64,000 nt of DNA, taken from contig JACCGJ010000560.1 of the NCBI GenBank assembly GCA_013407085.1, positions 1 through 64,000 on the forward strand, given 5' to 3'. Source of the stretch: Atriophallophorus winterbourni. Its lineage: Eukaryota > Platyhelminthes > Trematoda > Plagiorchiida > Microphallidae. A program made the position numbers and the translations under genes. The notes below the pieces were generated by a model. The model was not told the DNA's origin. It was given only the letters and a program-made list of their open reading frames with translations, and searched no databases. Below, in pieces: positions 46,090-58,900 of this stretch. Every line of letters begins with the position of its first letter. Position 1 is the stretch's first letter.

Positions 46090-46320
46090 AACTTGTCCAA
46101 ACACTACATTCCAAGATCCGAGTTGCACCTAGACCAGGTTTCACGGATGTGCAAGTGCAGTAATTATATACTGTGCAGCCAAAGGTGCCAAATTTATTTG
46201 CCAACAGTACTGAGCTGTCGAAACACGCTGGAGTCTCTTTCTTTTTCGTTTGTTTATTACCGTCTAGACCCTGGCTATCGAAAAGTATTTTAACTCGCGC
46301 GCAGTCTGTTCTCCCTACCG
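46090..46320 (+). repeat. R1 short repeat, old copy
   Basis: A diverged member of the short repeat family called R1 here. Landmarks are GAGCTGTCGAAACACGCTGG, then GAGTCTC, then GTCTAGACCCTGGC. The 3' tail is degraded. Confidence 0.45.
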
Positions 46321-47169
46321 ATATAATGTCATCTAAAATTGACCAATTTACATGCCATCTATAAATGACACGGAAGCTATTCACACTCGTGACATTGTAA
46401 CTCAATTATGTTAGTTGTTGGATTTGGAAGGTTTGAAAACGTACCGTATTAAGAATAGTAAAATTTAAAAGGGGGTAAGTCAGACAGCAAAATACTACTG
46501 TAGATGCGTGTCGAAATGCTGTTTAAATGCATAAAGAGGCAGGACGCTGATAACTGATGCAGGCAATGCCATTTACAATCGACAGTCTATTAGTCAGGAA
46601 TAGCTGTGGCAGTTAATACTACTGTTTTATACTGTCTGCTTTGGTGGTCAACGCTCAAAGCATAGTATATCTGATTAATGCAATCGCAAGCCGGGATCCA
46701 TGAAAAGTGCTCTAGAGTAATAGACAGTACATTGACTTAAATACTTCAAGATAGTAAAAGCTTAGACAGATATAAGCTTAATAAAATTGCAATGACGCGT
46801 GAGTATGTTGTTTTTGCATGCAGCTAAGTGCCATAGGCTAATCCAGTCAGTACGATGTTACCTGTGTAGTACATAAGTATTCCACAGCCATGCACCATAC
46901 AGACGCTATTCAAGTGAGAACAGTTAAAACAACTTCAGAGGTTCCCTTATGGTATACGGATAAAGCCTGTGGCTTTGACTCTTGTAATCACGGTCTCTAG
47001 CCGCAGGCAAAGTATCCAAGCGGTTGATTTATGTTGGCTACCAGGCGACATGGAATAATGCGGATTGCAAGTGTCGTAAAGACGCCCCTAAGAAATCCTA
47101 CGTTTGTTAGTCTCTTTAGCAACTAAACTGAAATGTCGCGATGAGCCTAGGTCATACATGATAATATTC

Positions 47170-47690
47170 ATGTCATTCACTGTCTACAAGGGCGTAAGCA
47201 CAGGTAATTTTTTGATGGATAGTACATGATATTCAGATATGCTAAGAATCAGGTGGTTTTGAGTTGATTAATGATGAACGACATCGAGATCAAACTGAGT
47301 TCGCGTATCTTGATGTCATCTGCGTACCGAAGAAATGACAAAGTTACTGGTGCGTTGCAGCCAAATGATAGTAAAAGTTTTAGATCAGGTTGATTGGACG
47401 GGGTGGCCTGTTCAATAGGTTGTCAACGTGTTCTGCTAATCTCTTTCCTTGACCATCGCTACTTGATGTTTGAGCTATTTTTGCTCTCAATCCGTCACAT
47501 AACTACCTGGAATTTGCCGGAAAGCTTTTTCACGACAAAATAGAGATCCTTCATTTGCTCGTTGATATCTCTGCTTCCCATGGCCAATAAGGACACATAT
47601 CGCTGTTTGCCGGCTTGAATACATGTACTACAAGCATCCTCGATTTCCATCGCCTTCTGACATCGATTTCTGTCAGGATCGACGGTGAGA
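47170..47690 (-). pseudogene. RTE-like LINE remnant
   Basis: The minus strand reads AEHVDNLLNRPPRPINL, the linker typical of RTE-type LINEs in flatworms (form AEYF..LLNRPPP). About 100-200 bases further on comes RYADDIKI, an RT catalytic box. Most of the RT between them is lost, with stops in all frames. Confidence 0.45.
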
Positions 47691-48354
47691 TCTATTGTTG
47701 ATTATGTCTACGTGCAATATACGACTATATGGCACTTTGCCGGGATCGAGCTTGCGATTTATGCATACAAACGCCGTGTGATAAATTTCTATTAGGACAT
47801 TTTCCGCGAATGACCAGTGGGTGTTGATTTATTCCGTTTCAATCAGTTCTGCAAATGCATATAATCTGTTTGGAATACACCATGTTTAATCGGAAAGTGT
47901 CTCGCAAACTCATGCAAAAAGGTTCATCATCTATGGAATTCAGTTATCCACGGCAACCACGTCAAGGATTTGCGCGTATACGGCACGAGCAACATTAAGG
48001 CAGATTGATTCGCCCACGCAGCATGCAGAAACATGTTTGAGTTTTCTCTGCGATTTTTGCTATATATGTCTAAGCCTAAGCTACCTGACAGCATCTAAGG
48101 CCACGTGCAATTTACGCCTGTGCGACTCGTTGCCTGTCTCCATGATTACGATTTGTCATATCATACATTCTTATAATAACAACGAGTCTAATGCTGTGAA
48201 TCTGTTCTGTGTTTCGAATATTACCGAAGGTATTTTAAATGTTCAAATAGAAAGGACCTACGTTCCAGCCTTCATGTTCCTCTGTTTTAGCACGATAACC
48301 AATGGTTTTAGCGAAAGATGGAGCCATTGTTCAACTTAATCCACTTTTAGAGTT

Positions 48355-48602
48355 GAGGGGCGATACCTGGCGTTGATGTAAAGTCGTGCAGCATTTCTGT
48401 GCTGTGCGGCTAACATCGTGCTAAATTAATGACCAACACTAGTGAGCTGCATGCTGAAACACGATGGAGTCTCACTACCATTTTTATTCCCCCCTCATAT
48501 CTGTCTAGGCCTGGGCAACCTGACAGTATCTTAGCCCACATGCAATCTGACTGTGCGGTACTTTACCTGGAGCAGGCTTGTGCTCTCATACCATACCATA
48601 TT
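48355..48602 (+). repeat. R1 short repeat
   Basis: A nearly full copy. It contains TGTGCTGTGCGGCTAACAT, GAAACACGATGGAGTCTCAC, GTCTAGGCCTGGGCAACCTG and a 3' end TCATACCATACCAT. Unit length is about 250 bp. The simple ATACC-type tail suggests a SINE-like retroposon. No clear pol III boxes were found. Confidence 0.65.
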
Positions 48603-49697
48603 TGGCGCTTTCCTGCTAGTAGTATTAAAACGTAAATACGTGTTTACCAAAGAAGAGATTGCCCTATATTTATGGATGTTAGCTGTGGACGCCGAGGATC
48701 ATTAGATGTGCGGTCGACAATTATTACCTCCGGTTAATCTTTGCCTCCCGCTACACTGACCGAATATCTATAGCTGCCATATGTGTGCGATGTAGCGGAC
48801 TCTATCTCCTGTAAGATTCTATCCAACTGCATACTGTCCTGTGCAAACTCATACTGTCCTGTGCAAACTGAACTGAACTACTGTGGTTTCATCATGTCTC
48901 TCCCAAGCCTGGTACAGTTTTCACGAAACTCGTTCTCTGCCATAAACTCTCCCATAATCGCCTACATGACTATAACTGCGTAGGATGGTGTGTTTTTCCG
49001 TGACTACGTAACGTCTTCGGCGTTCGAAGGTAGAAATGTGACTAGATAACTGTTTGCAGCGATTTCACTCCCGCTAGACGCGCGCGGTTTGATATGTACT
49101 GAGACATCCACCCGAGGAGCCAGCCCCACAAAAATGAAAGATACTGTCTCTGCCCCAAACCTCCGTTAGTTATTTACTATTCTTTCACTAAACTGACGTT
49201 TCGCTGGCATTTCAAAAGCGAAGCAACTTCTCGTTAACTAGTATATTTCTATTACGTTTCTTTAAGCATACGTAATCTGACGGTGCAGGATAAATTCCCA
49301 ACTGTACAGTGTAAAATTACTTCAAAATCTCGATACTTGTAAGCTTTGAATTTTAAGCGTCTGTAGTTTTCATCAACGTGTTTTATTTCAGTAAACTAGA
49401 AAATTAATGATAGTTGATTATTTAAGTTTGGGGGGCCTAGAGTAGGCAAACTGATGATTGTTGGCAAAAACGATACGCTTTTTAGTCTTTTTGGCTTACC
49501 GATTCGGAAGTGTATAAGTGCACTGCTTAATCACCTCGATCTGTGAACTGGTTGATTGTTGCGATTCATCTATCACTTCGTTAATCAAGGAGGCTGAATA
49601 CATTGTGTGAAGAAACTCTTATGACACCCTGTTGCAGATCATCATGCCTTATCGGTTGTTCTTTGACATCAATTTATCAATATTTATTCCTACACCC

Positions 49698-49698
49698 C

Positions 49699-49739
<41 letters not shown>
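49698..49739. repeat. AT dinucleotide microsatellite
   Basis: About 20 uninterrupted AT units, 170 bp upstream of the first recognised exon of the myotubularin gene. Confidence 0.95.
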
Positions 49740-49741
<2 letters not shown>

Positions 49742-49911
49742 TACGTTGCTTTTATACGCTTGATTTCTAGATTTTAGTTCGCTGTTTATTTTCCAGCTTC
49801 TTTCAATCTCCAAAAGGCGGGTATTATCACTACGGTCTCTCATGTTATTTGATTTGGCGCATGTTCGTTATATCTGATTCAATCACCTAAATGTTGCCCA
49901 CCCCGCAAAAG

Positions 49912-52900
49912 TGCGTCCTATTGCCTGGTGAAGTCGAAATCGATGAGTGCTGCACGAGTTACCTGTCCTCCACAGACAATCCCTTAACGGGTTTGTTGGA
50001 AGTATGTGCAGTTGCTTTTTGAATTACCCTGCTTTCAAGTTGACAAATTACAAATTTACTTTCCGCCAAAGTACTACTGGCAATAAAAATGGGCGACCTA
50101 ATTTGATTCAAGTTCCTTTGGGTACAATTCAAAGCATAGAACAAAGAAATATCTCCCAAGGTGCTTCCAAAGGTTTGGGTTTGAATATTGTTTGCAAGGA
50201 CCTGCGTTATTTCAGGTTCATTCTCACGGTATTTGAAATTTCATTCACTTAATAATTTCGTGCACAGGACTCTACACGTGCAAACAGTTTTCATGAAAAA
50301 CTGAAGATATACACATTTCCTGCATTATCAAAACAGTTGATGTTCGCTTATTTGTTTGGGCAACAATGTCTGAGTGATAACCTATTCACCTTTGATGGTT
50401 GGAATGTTTATAAACCTGAGGATGAATATCACAGGCAAAATATCTTTACCAATGGTTGGCGAATTTCTAAGGTACGTTCACAATTTGTCTCAAGACTATC
50501 TGGTCCAAAAATTCTAATCTTTTATACATGTCACAACATCAGCAATTATGTTACATTCTAGAAGCATCGAACCGCTAGGACATTAAATCGGGGATACGCA
50601 ATTTTAAACAAAATAAGCTTTGTAGCGAGGCTCAGACCTGCAACCTAGCCTCCTCAGCGCCTTCCCTCCGCTACTCTTCATTCACAAATTATCAACCGTA
50701 ATAATAACTTTGTTGATTAAAATGCTTATGATTAAAAATTTTATTTCAGATTTTTAAATGTTGCATCGGCCACTCAGCGCTTGGTACTTGTTCTACGACT
50801 TTTGCGTTGAATATTTTCAAACGTTTTCGTTAGCTTTTTGTTCTCACAAACGATTCATTTTCAGATATATTAGTGGAAGTTTTCATCTGTTGCCATAATG
50901 CTCACATCGCTCTCTGGATTTGACAAATTTTCCTCATTGAGTAGTCTCTCATAGCCTTTCCAGTGTTTCAACTGGTTGCTGCGAACTCGATAAAAGTGTC
51001 GGATCTGGTACACTAGACTTCGATTTCGACCTGGATTCAGTCGCACCTTTTTCAAGATGCTTTATAGATATGATGAGTTCATCGCCACAATCTTTAGCGT
51101 CGTATGTACACATCAAGTACAAATTTTAAACGTATGCTCGCGTATAACAAAGTATGTCTGTGTCGAATCATAAGCCTGTGCCGAACCAACTGCCACGCAT
51201 TCAAAGATCTTCCATCGAACAGTCTACCACCAGTTTAGACAAAGTTATAAGGTCGCGGTGTGTTCTTGTATCCAGCATCGTGCCCCTGGCAATGACATTA
51301 GTACATCATTGATGCTTATCGCAAAGGAATTACGCGATTGCATACTCGTGTACCAACGAACATTTGTAAAGTATGATATTTTTAAATAAAAATAGAGCGC
51401 CTGCAAAACTGGTCGAGATAAATACATCTGATTCATACCCTACTTAAAATCAATTAACTTGGCATGATAACTTCTATTTATGTGCCATCCCTTTTTGATG
51501 CCTCTATATTAGATTGATCAAGCAAACACATAATTTGTACCAGGCTATTACTCACTGTTTTGAGTCATTGCTTCAACACAAAGCAACTACTGCGATATTT
51601 TGTCACTATGATGGATACAGCTGCAGTGAGTTTGTGCTGCATAGTTAATACCGTGCTAATCTGCTTCACCACCGGCAATTACCCGCCTTCGAGAAAACGC
51701 TGGTGTCTGACTGGCACCATCTATTTCTTATAGTTGTCTATATCTTGGTTCACATGCGGGTGCGACATCAAATATTTTGTTGCCACTTGGACACACCCGC
51801 GACCTTGCTATATTTTTATCTGCCCTCAATTAATTTATCGATTGAAATCTACAGAATTAACAAGTTTCGGTTTATACAGGGTGCAATATAAAACCATAAT
51901 TTTGCGTCTAACGCTCTTTTTGCCTGGAATAAGACAAGTATCTGAGAAGCTGCTCACGGACTGAGCCATTACCGGGTTGCGTAAGCTCGGCGATAAATGG
52001 CAATGTGACCACAGTACTGAATTCCACCAGGCTGCTTGTAACATGTCTTCAGAGATAGAAAATGGAACGAAGAATGCTCAAAACTGCTTGGAAGCAATCG
52101 CTATCAGCGATGAGTTAATTTCAAGTTGTAGACCAGCGGTCCTAATAATAACCCGTCTCTTTCAATTAAAAATATTACCTGGCGGTAAAAAGAGTTTGCG
52201 TCGTTGCAAAAAATATCTATCATGATTTTGAATCACAGAAATCCAAATCGGTTCGATTCGACTTATGTATTTATTTTAATGTCAAGGTAAACATCGACTA
52301 TCGCCTGTCCGACACGTACCCCGCCATACTAGCTGTTCCGTTGGATGTGAGCGATGAATTGCTGACAGCTTGCGCGCCTCACCGAAGCCGTGGTCGCGTA
52401 CCGGTTTTGTCGTGGCTACATCCTGAAAGCAAAGCTAGTCTGACCCGCTCCAGCCAGCCACAAGTTGGTGTGCAAGGACGACGCAGCTCAGCCGACGAGG
52501 AACTGCTCAAGCAAATCCGAGTTTCCAACGCGAATACGAACAATCTATTGATTTTTGACGCCCGCCCACAGGTATTCACTCGTTTTTATCACGCCTTTTC
52601 TTCGTTGTCCACCAATTCGGGGGTGGCTTGCATGGATCTAATTTTGCAACACTTTTAAATCTAATTGCTAAACATAGCATCGAATGGCTAATCAGGATCC
52701 ACCTAATTTTCTGCATGTTTTCCACGACCCTCCGTAGATCAACTAACCGACACGTTCACTTCATCATGCGTTTTTGAGACCTATAACACCATGTATGAGC
52801 CTTGTCGTTTACCGTGCCATAATCTGCTTGACTGTAAAATCGTTTTAATTTATCTGTTCACCTTTTTAACAGTCACATTAGCTACTGTTGCACTGGGATT

Positions 52901-55900
52901 GTATCAAACGTTCGTCATTTGCTTCGACAGTTTTTGTATCAAAAGAATGAGAAAAGAGATCAGAAAGCCACGACCAGATGATATTTGTTTGTTTGCCGGT
53001 TTTCCATGTTATTTGACTCGGGTTAGTGTTTACATCATGTTACGATGATGAATGTCCCGTTACCAAATCGTTATGATGGATGAGGATGTTGTTACAGAGA
53101 AAGTCGTTGCGTTCTATCCATCGATGCGTTGTTCTTAACCCGACAGTCAGGAAAACAGAACAAGGACGGAATGGAACGTTTAGCGGAAGTCCAAGTGCTC
53201 AGAGAGTGCATTTGCCCATGGACTAGGTTCGTATTTATATGACAACAACAAAGTGAACGTGTGAAGGTAGCGACTAGTCCTTGGGAAAGTGGGTTGCTGA
53301 TGCAGATGAGACAAAAAATGGCTGACACGTAGTGAGTGCACAGTGATACCGATGGTAGTTCGTTGTCATGGGTGTGTCGGGCGATTTGAATGTACCGAAG
53401 AAAATGGAAGTTTGTTACCGAGGTACACATGACTCACCCAACAGTTCAGGACTTATTACGTTAAAACCCCGACCATCCACGTGGACGGCAACGATAAATC
53501 TAAATTCGTTTGCGCATAGCTGGGTCGTTTTATCGCTGCATTGCTGGTTAAACGACAAATTTAGATAGCTACTGTTTCTGACAATATAATCTAGGGATAC
53601 TTAAGCCTCATTGCGAATGGTTCATTATTAACTATGAACAAGAAATTGTTTCACGTCCCTGGCGAAGCAACGAATGTTGGAAACCGCAGAATTACTCAAG
53701 GAGATCTACTTACTGTATTTCGCCCCATTCACGAAAAAAGAGAAAACGAAATCACATGAAAATTTGTGTCAAGCGGAGATGGAACCAGGCCGCCCGCCTT
53801 TGGTTGCTGGTTCATCTCGTCAACTTATTCGTGCTGTTCTAGAATCACAAAACCCTATTTGCTGCTATAACTAATAGCTGCGCTTTTACGGTAACGTTTG
53901 CAGACGAACTCCATCCGTTTCTTTAGGGCTCTTGTTCCAGCAAATCCAGAATCTTCACCGGAATCAGTGTAATATCAGCTTATAATTAAAGTACTGGGGC
54001 AAAACTGTCCATTCATTGTTCAAGCGTTTTTGAACTACGGAAGACACGAAAAAAGTATTTTTGAGTTATCGACCACTACATTTACTCTTTATTCATTTTA
54101 ACGTTTTCCGTATAATCTATGCCCCGGACACTCTAAAATTTGACTTAATTCCATTTGTGCTTAGCGAATACTAACAGGACATTTCTAGATATGCTCGAAG
54201 GACTCTTTGGATTCTTTAACATTGGCATTTTCATTAATGTGTTGCTCACATCCCCCGCACTTACACACCACTACCGGTTTCTGGCTGTTTGCCGTCATCA
54301 GGTGGAGCCTGTAAGATTAGGTTCAGTGAGCCTTGAAACAGTGGATAAGTGGTAAGCAAAGTATAACTTTGCCACTTTCAATTTACAAGAATGAATTATG
54401 CGAAGCTGAAAAGAAATTTTTACCCGGCCCAACGTACTTACTGCATGACTCAAGAAGACGGAGCGAAGCTTAGATGAATTTCTATGGCTAAGTGATGTTT
54501 CTCCTGCATTGAAGTAATTCTCTGGCCTGGAATCCGACACCACACCTAGTAATCCAAAAATTGCGATTGGATGACCACCCTAGAATGGAAGATCACTTGC
54601 AATGTAGCAAGATCGGCTCGTACAAACAACAACATCGACCAGCGGTTATATGTAGAGAACTGAACTAGTCGGTTTGTTTCACAAGGAGTTACGTTGTTGC
54701 TACTAGTGTTCTGCTTCACGCAACCCTCACTGAAATCTGTTTGCCATCACGAATATTCCATGTTTTCTTGCAAGTTGAAGACATGTAAGGTCAGCGTAAC
54801 CGCTTGTGACTCAAAACCCATTATCATTTGGTTGGCACTTTGTCTGGCTCCAGACTTGTGCTTCAAGATGACGATGATGATCATCATTTGGTTTTAAAGA
54901 ATTATGACGCGCATCTGTTAAGGAATACATGAAATGGTGCTGCTAGATAGGTGCAATGTAGGCTATAATAGTTCATGGGGGTTAGTCGTCTAGCGGTAAT
55001 TTGTGCGTCTCTCAATCGAGAAGTCCATGGTTTAAAACCCGCACCACCCATCGTTGGAAAAGTAACTGTGACAACCTAGCGTCGCTGATAACGTGTGAAA
55101 TCGCATGAGGCTAACTGTTACGTGCTGAAAAACCGGAGGAAATCAGTGGTCCTATGGTGGTGTCGATTTGACCGAGCTGACTGACGGGATTGGATCACAT
55201 AACGTTTCTTCTAATTATAAATGATAATAAAATGCGGAGATACTGTTAGAGAATGAATGCACTGAACCCTAGCGCAGCATTGTTTTTGGTATATGCTTTC
55301 TAGAAACCTTTTCCAGTGAAAAAATGGTATTTGCGCTTTACTGATTACTCGTTGATTTAGTGTCCATCCAAGCTTACTACGCCATAGACGATGAATGCAG
55401 ATCGCAATACATTATCGTGCGACCTTGTTTCGAGTCTTTTTACTCTCCTACTTTGTGATCTTGATACGGTCTCAATACCAATGTAATACACATGCGAATT
55501 GCTTAGCGGAACATGCAAATCGATATGTATCATGCGTGAAACCACAAGTAAGATTCGGGTCAAGCGTCGCGCACGGTGACATACTGTACCTGTTTAGAGT
55601 TGCTCTCATGTTAAGCAAACAGCTCTAATGGTAATGAGACTATTACTTGCGTTTGGTCTATAAAGCAAGATAAACAACGACATCGATATTCCAGGCTCGG
55701 TGGTGAAACGAGAACCAGTGCTGATGTTGCTCTACTCGTTCACGAAACTTGTTTGAATGCATGTTCCATTCGAGGTGTAGGCACCTCTTCCCAGTCTGTT
55801 TGTGCTTACTCTTCTATAGAAGCCGTAGCAATTTAAGTCCCACCCTTCCCCATCTTTTAGTATTTTACTTTTTCATGGTTGTATGGCAGTTACGCATTCG

Positions 55901-58900
55901 GTACGTGCTACCGGTGTAATGCTGTTTGTGATGATGATGAATGATGTGTTGTGGTGTGAACTGAATCAACTGATTAGGACAGTCGGATTTCGTTTGGCAA
56001 ATAATGCGGCTGCGATGGAGATAAACGATTTAAAGGTGAACAACATATGGCGTATTGCACTGGCGCAGTGCGAATGTGCTCCTCATCAACATAAGTGCGT
56101 AGAGCATATTCCGACTGTTGCCCGTGCCAAACAAAACCAGTGTTTTCACAGTAGTATCAAGGCACATATTGTGTCATTCAAAACAATAGAATCACTTTTG
56201 TTGGCATTCCTGGTTATACACAATATTAGAAGCAAACGCAAAAACGAACCTCGGTAAATTCCGCTGTTGCTAATTCATATCACGCCCTCGATGGTCTTTG
56301 GAATGGTGTCTAAATGATAGGGACAATCTTTAACGCGTCTATTTATCAAGATTCTCACAAGCAGGCTATGGATTCAGCACGAATATCGATCATTGATGTT
56401 TACGCCTAACCGTCTGAAAGTGAATACCTATGGTCCGATTTCGATCGGATCAGTTCATCTATTAATCTAATCGTCACACTTCGATAAAATGAGACATGAA
56501 TCTTCGCTTTTCAGATGAACGCGGTTGCCAACAAAGGACGTGGCGGTGGTGTCGAGAATCCAACCTATTACGAAAACGTTCAATACATGTTCCTGAATAT
56601 TCAAAACATACACGCCATGCGAGCCGCGCTGACCAACGTGTTCGAGGCTTGTTACACGCGTCCACGAAGCGATAATTGGTTCAAAGCTCTGGCCGATACC
56701 AAGTGGCTTTATCACATAAAGCAGATCATTTTCGCCGCAACGAGCGTCGCAGACAAGGTGATCTGGTTGTCTTTCACCTGTTCGCTCACTTTGAATTGCA
56801 CTTTTCTGCCCAAGTGGCAAAAGTTAATCTATACCGTGTTGAAATGGCGATAGTCTTATTTCATCGGAGACAGCATTACACCGGTAGTTTACCTGCCATA
56901 CAACTATGGAAAAAGTAAAGTCCTAAGAGTGGATTTTAAATAGCTACGGATTCTATAGAAAACTAAGCACTAACAAAGTGGGATGAGGTGCCTACATCTC
57001 GAATGGAACATGCGCTCAATTAAGTTTTGTGAACGAGTAGAGCTACATCAGCACGGCAGCTTCCTTCAAGCTTTCACTGCCGTGTATCATAATAAGCTTT
57101 CCTCGTCACTTTACGTGATATCATACAAGGTTAATCAACCCCTCCAAGAAGATGCTAGACCGCCACTGAACACGGTTTTGGGACATATACTGAAGCGTAA
57201 CTAACTAACTGAAAAGTTGTGTGGCCCCATTTCAAAAACGGCCAGAAGGCCGAAAACAGTAAGGGCGGTGTATAGTTAGCCTTGGGGGTTTCAAGTCACA
57301 TGATGTACATGATGTCCATGGATGTACATCGTAAACGCTTAAAGATCTCTTGTTCCACAGCAGCACATTAACCCAACATGCAGCGCAACATCGCTGTTGT
57401 TATTGAAAACGTGGTTATTCATTGCCGGTCAAGGTTGTGGCTCTCATGTAATGTGCACAGTACGGATGAAGTTCGATATTCCTCGGTTAATTTTGAACAC
57501 AGCAGTGCTCGTGGTATATGAAAGTTTTTGTTTAATTCGCCCCATTACCTACCAGTCAGCCTTGCTGATTCAAACCACCTCGATAGGTAAAGGTAGAATA
57601 TACGTATGAGACCACAAGCCTGGAATCAGCATAAGTGCTGTACTCTATGTAGGGTAAGATTCTGTCTAAATTCCCAGACCTGGATAGGGAAAATGGCAGT
57701 GAGACACCGACGTGTTTCTCTCTCATATCTGTCTAGGCCTGGGCAACCTGACACTATCTCAGCCCACGTGTAGTCTGTGACTACACGGCACTTTGCCTGG
57801 ATCATGCTTGTGCTTTCATCCATTCATTCAAATGCAGCACAGTATCGCTGGAGTATAAGGCTTTATTCAATCTATTGTTCACCAAGGTTGATTCATGCAT
57901 TAGGGATCGATGTTCTTTTAATCGCAAATGCTGTGAATACTTTGTTGTAAGTTAGATTTGATCGAGTGGTGCTGGGGGCGTCGCTTTGTACCCAAATTCC
58001 CAAGAATCTTCATTGAAGCCTACTAATCCTCCAGGAGGAGATAGTCTCACAGAAGTAAAAGTATATTTGATCGCAATCAACTAGAAATCTCTATTACTTC
58101 ATATTTTTCAAACTTTTTACGTGCAGATTGAGAACCACAAAACCTCGGTCTTGGTTCACTGCTCCGATGGCTGGGATCGAACCGCACAAGTTACCGCACT
58201 GGCCATGCTTATGCTCGATCCATTTTATCGCACACTACGTGGTTTCGAGGTTTTAATTGAAAAGGAATGGTGCTCCTTTGGTCACAAGTTTGCACAACGC
58301 ACTGGGGGACCTGCGGACGGTGGGGTGATTCTGCCACCCAACGGACCCACAGCCGGCAACCCACAAACAAGCTCAGTCGGTCGCCCGTCCAGTCCAGAAG
58401 AACGTTCTCCCGTGTTTCTTCAATTCATCGATTGTGTTTGGCAACTGACTCAACAATTCCCGCATTCGTTCGAATTTAACGAGCGTTTTCTCATCACCAT
58501 CATGGACGAATTGTTTGCTGCGAAATTCGGAACATTCCTGTTTAACAGCGAAATGCAAGCGCGTGATCATGGGGTTCGGGAGCGAACAATCTCACTCTGG
58601 TCGTACATTCATTCAGACATCAAAGCTTATTTAAACCCTTTGTACACACCCGCAGAGGTTTCCGGGTATCGAATGATATTTCCACAGCATTCGTTGGCTC
58701 AGCTTCAATTTTGGACCGGATACTACGTCAGATGGCATCCGATGATGCGTATACAAGATCCGGTTTGTCGACGCGATCGCGCACTTGTTGACGTAATGAA
58801 ACGTTTTCGGGAATTGACAGCAGCTGGACAACGGGCCCACGAAGAACCGCCAGTAGAACCCTCCAATCCCGACGTGGTTGATCGGCGTAGACCGATCGCC

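Noticed and set aside
46924..47040. Small hairpin-rich stretch (GCCTGTGGC...GCCGCAGGC) considered as a structured RNA
   Set aside because: Only one short imperfect helix and no conserved motif.
54976..55050. Functional tRNA gene
   Set aside because: The acceptor and anticodon arms do not pair properly and a long body with an A-rich tail follows; a SINE head fits better.
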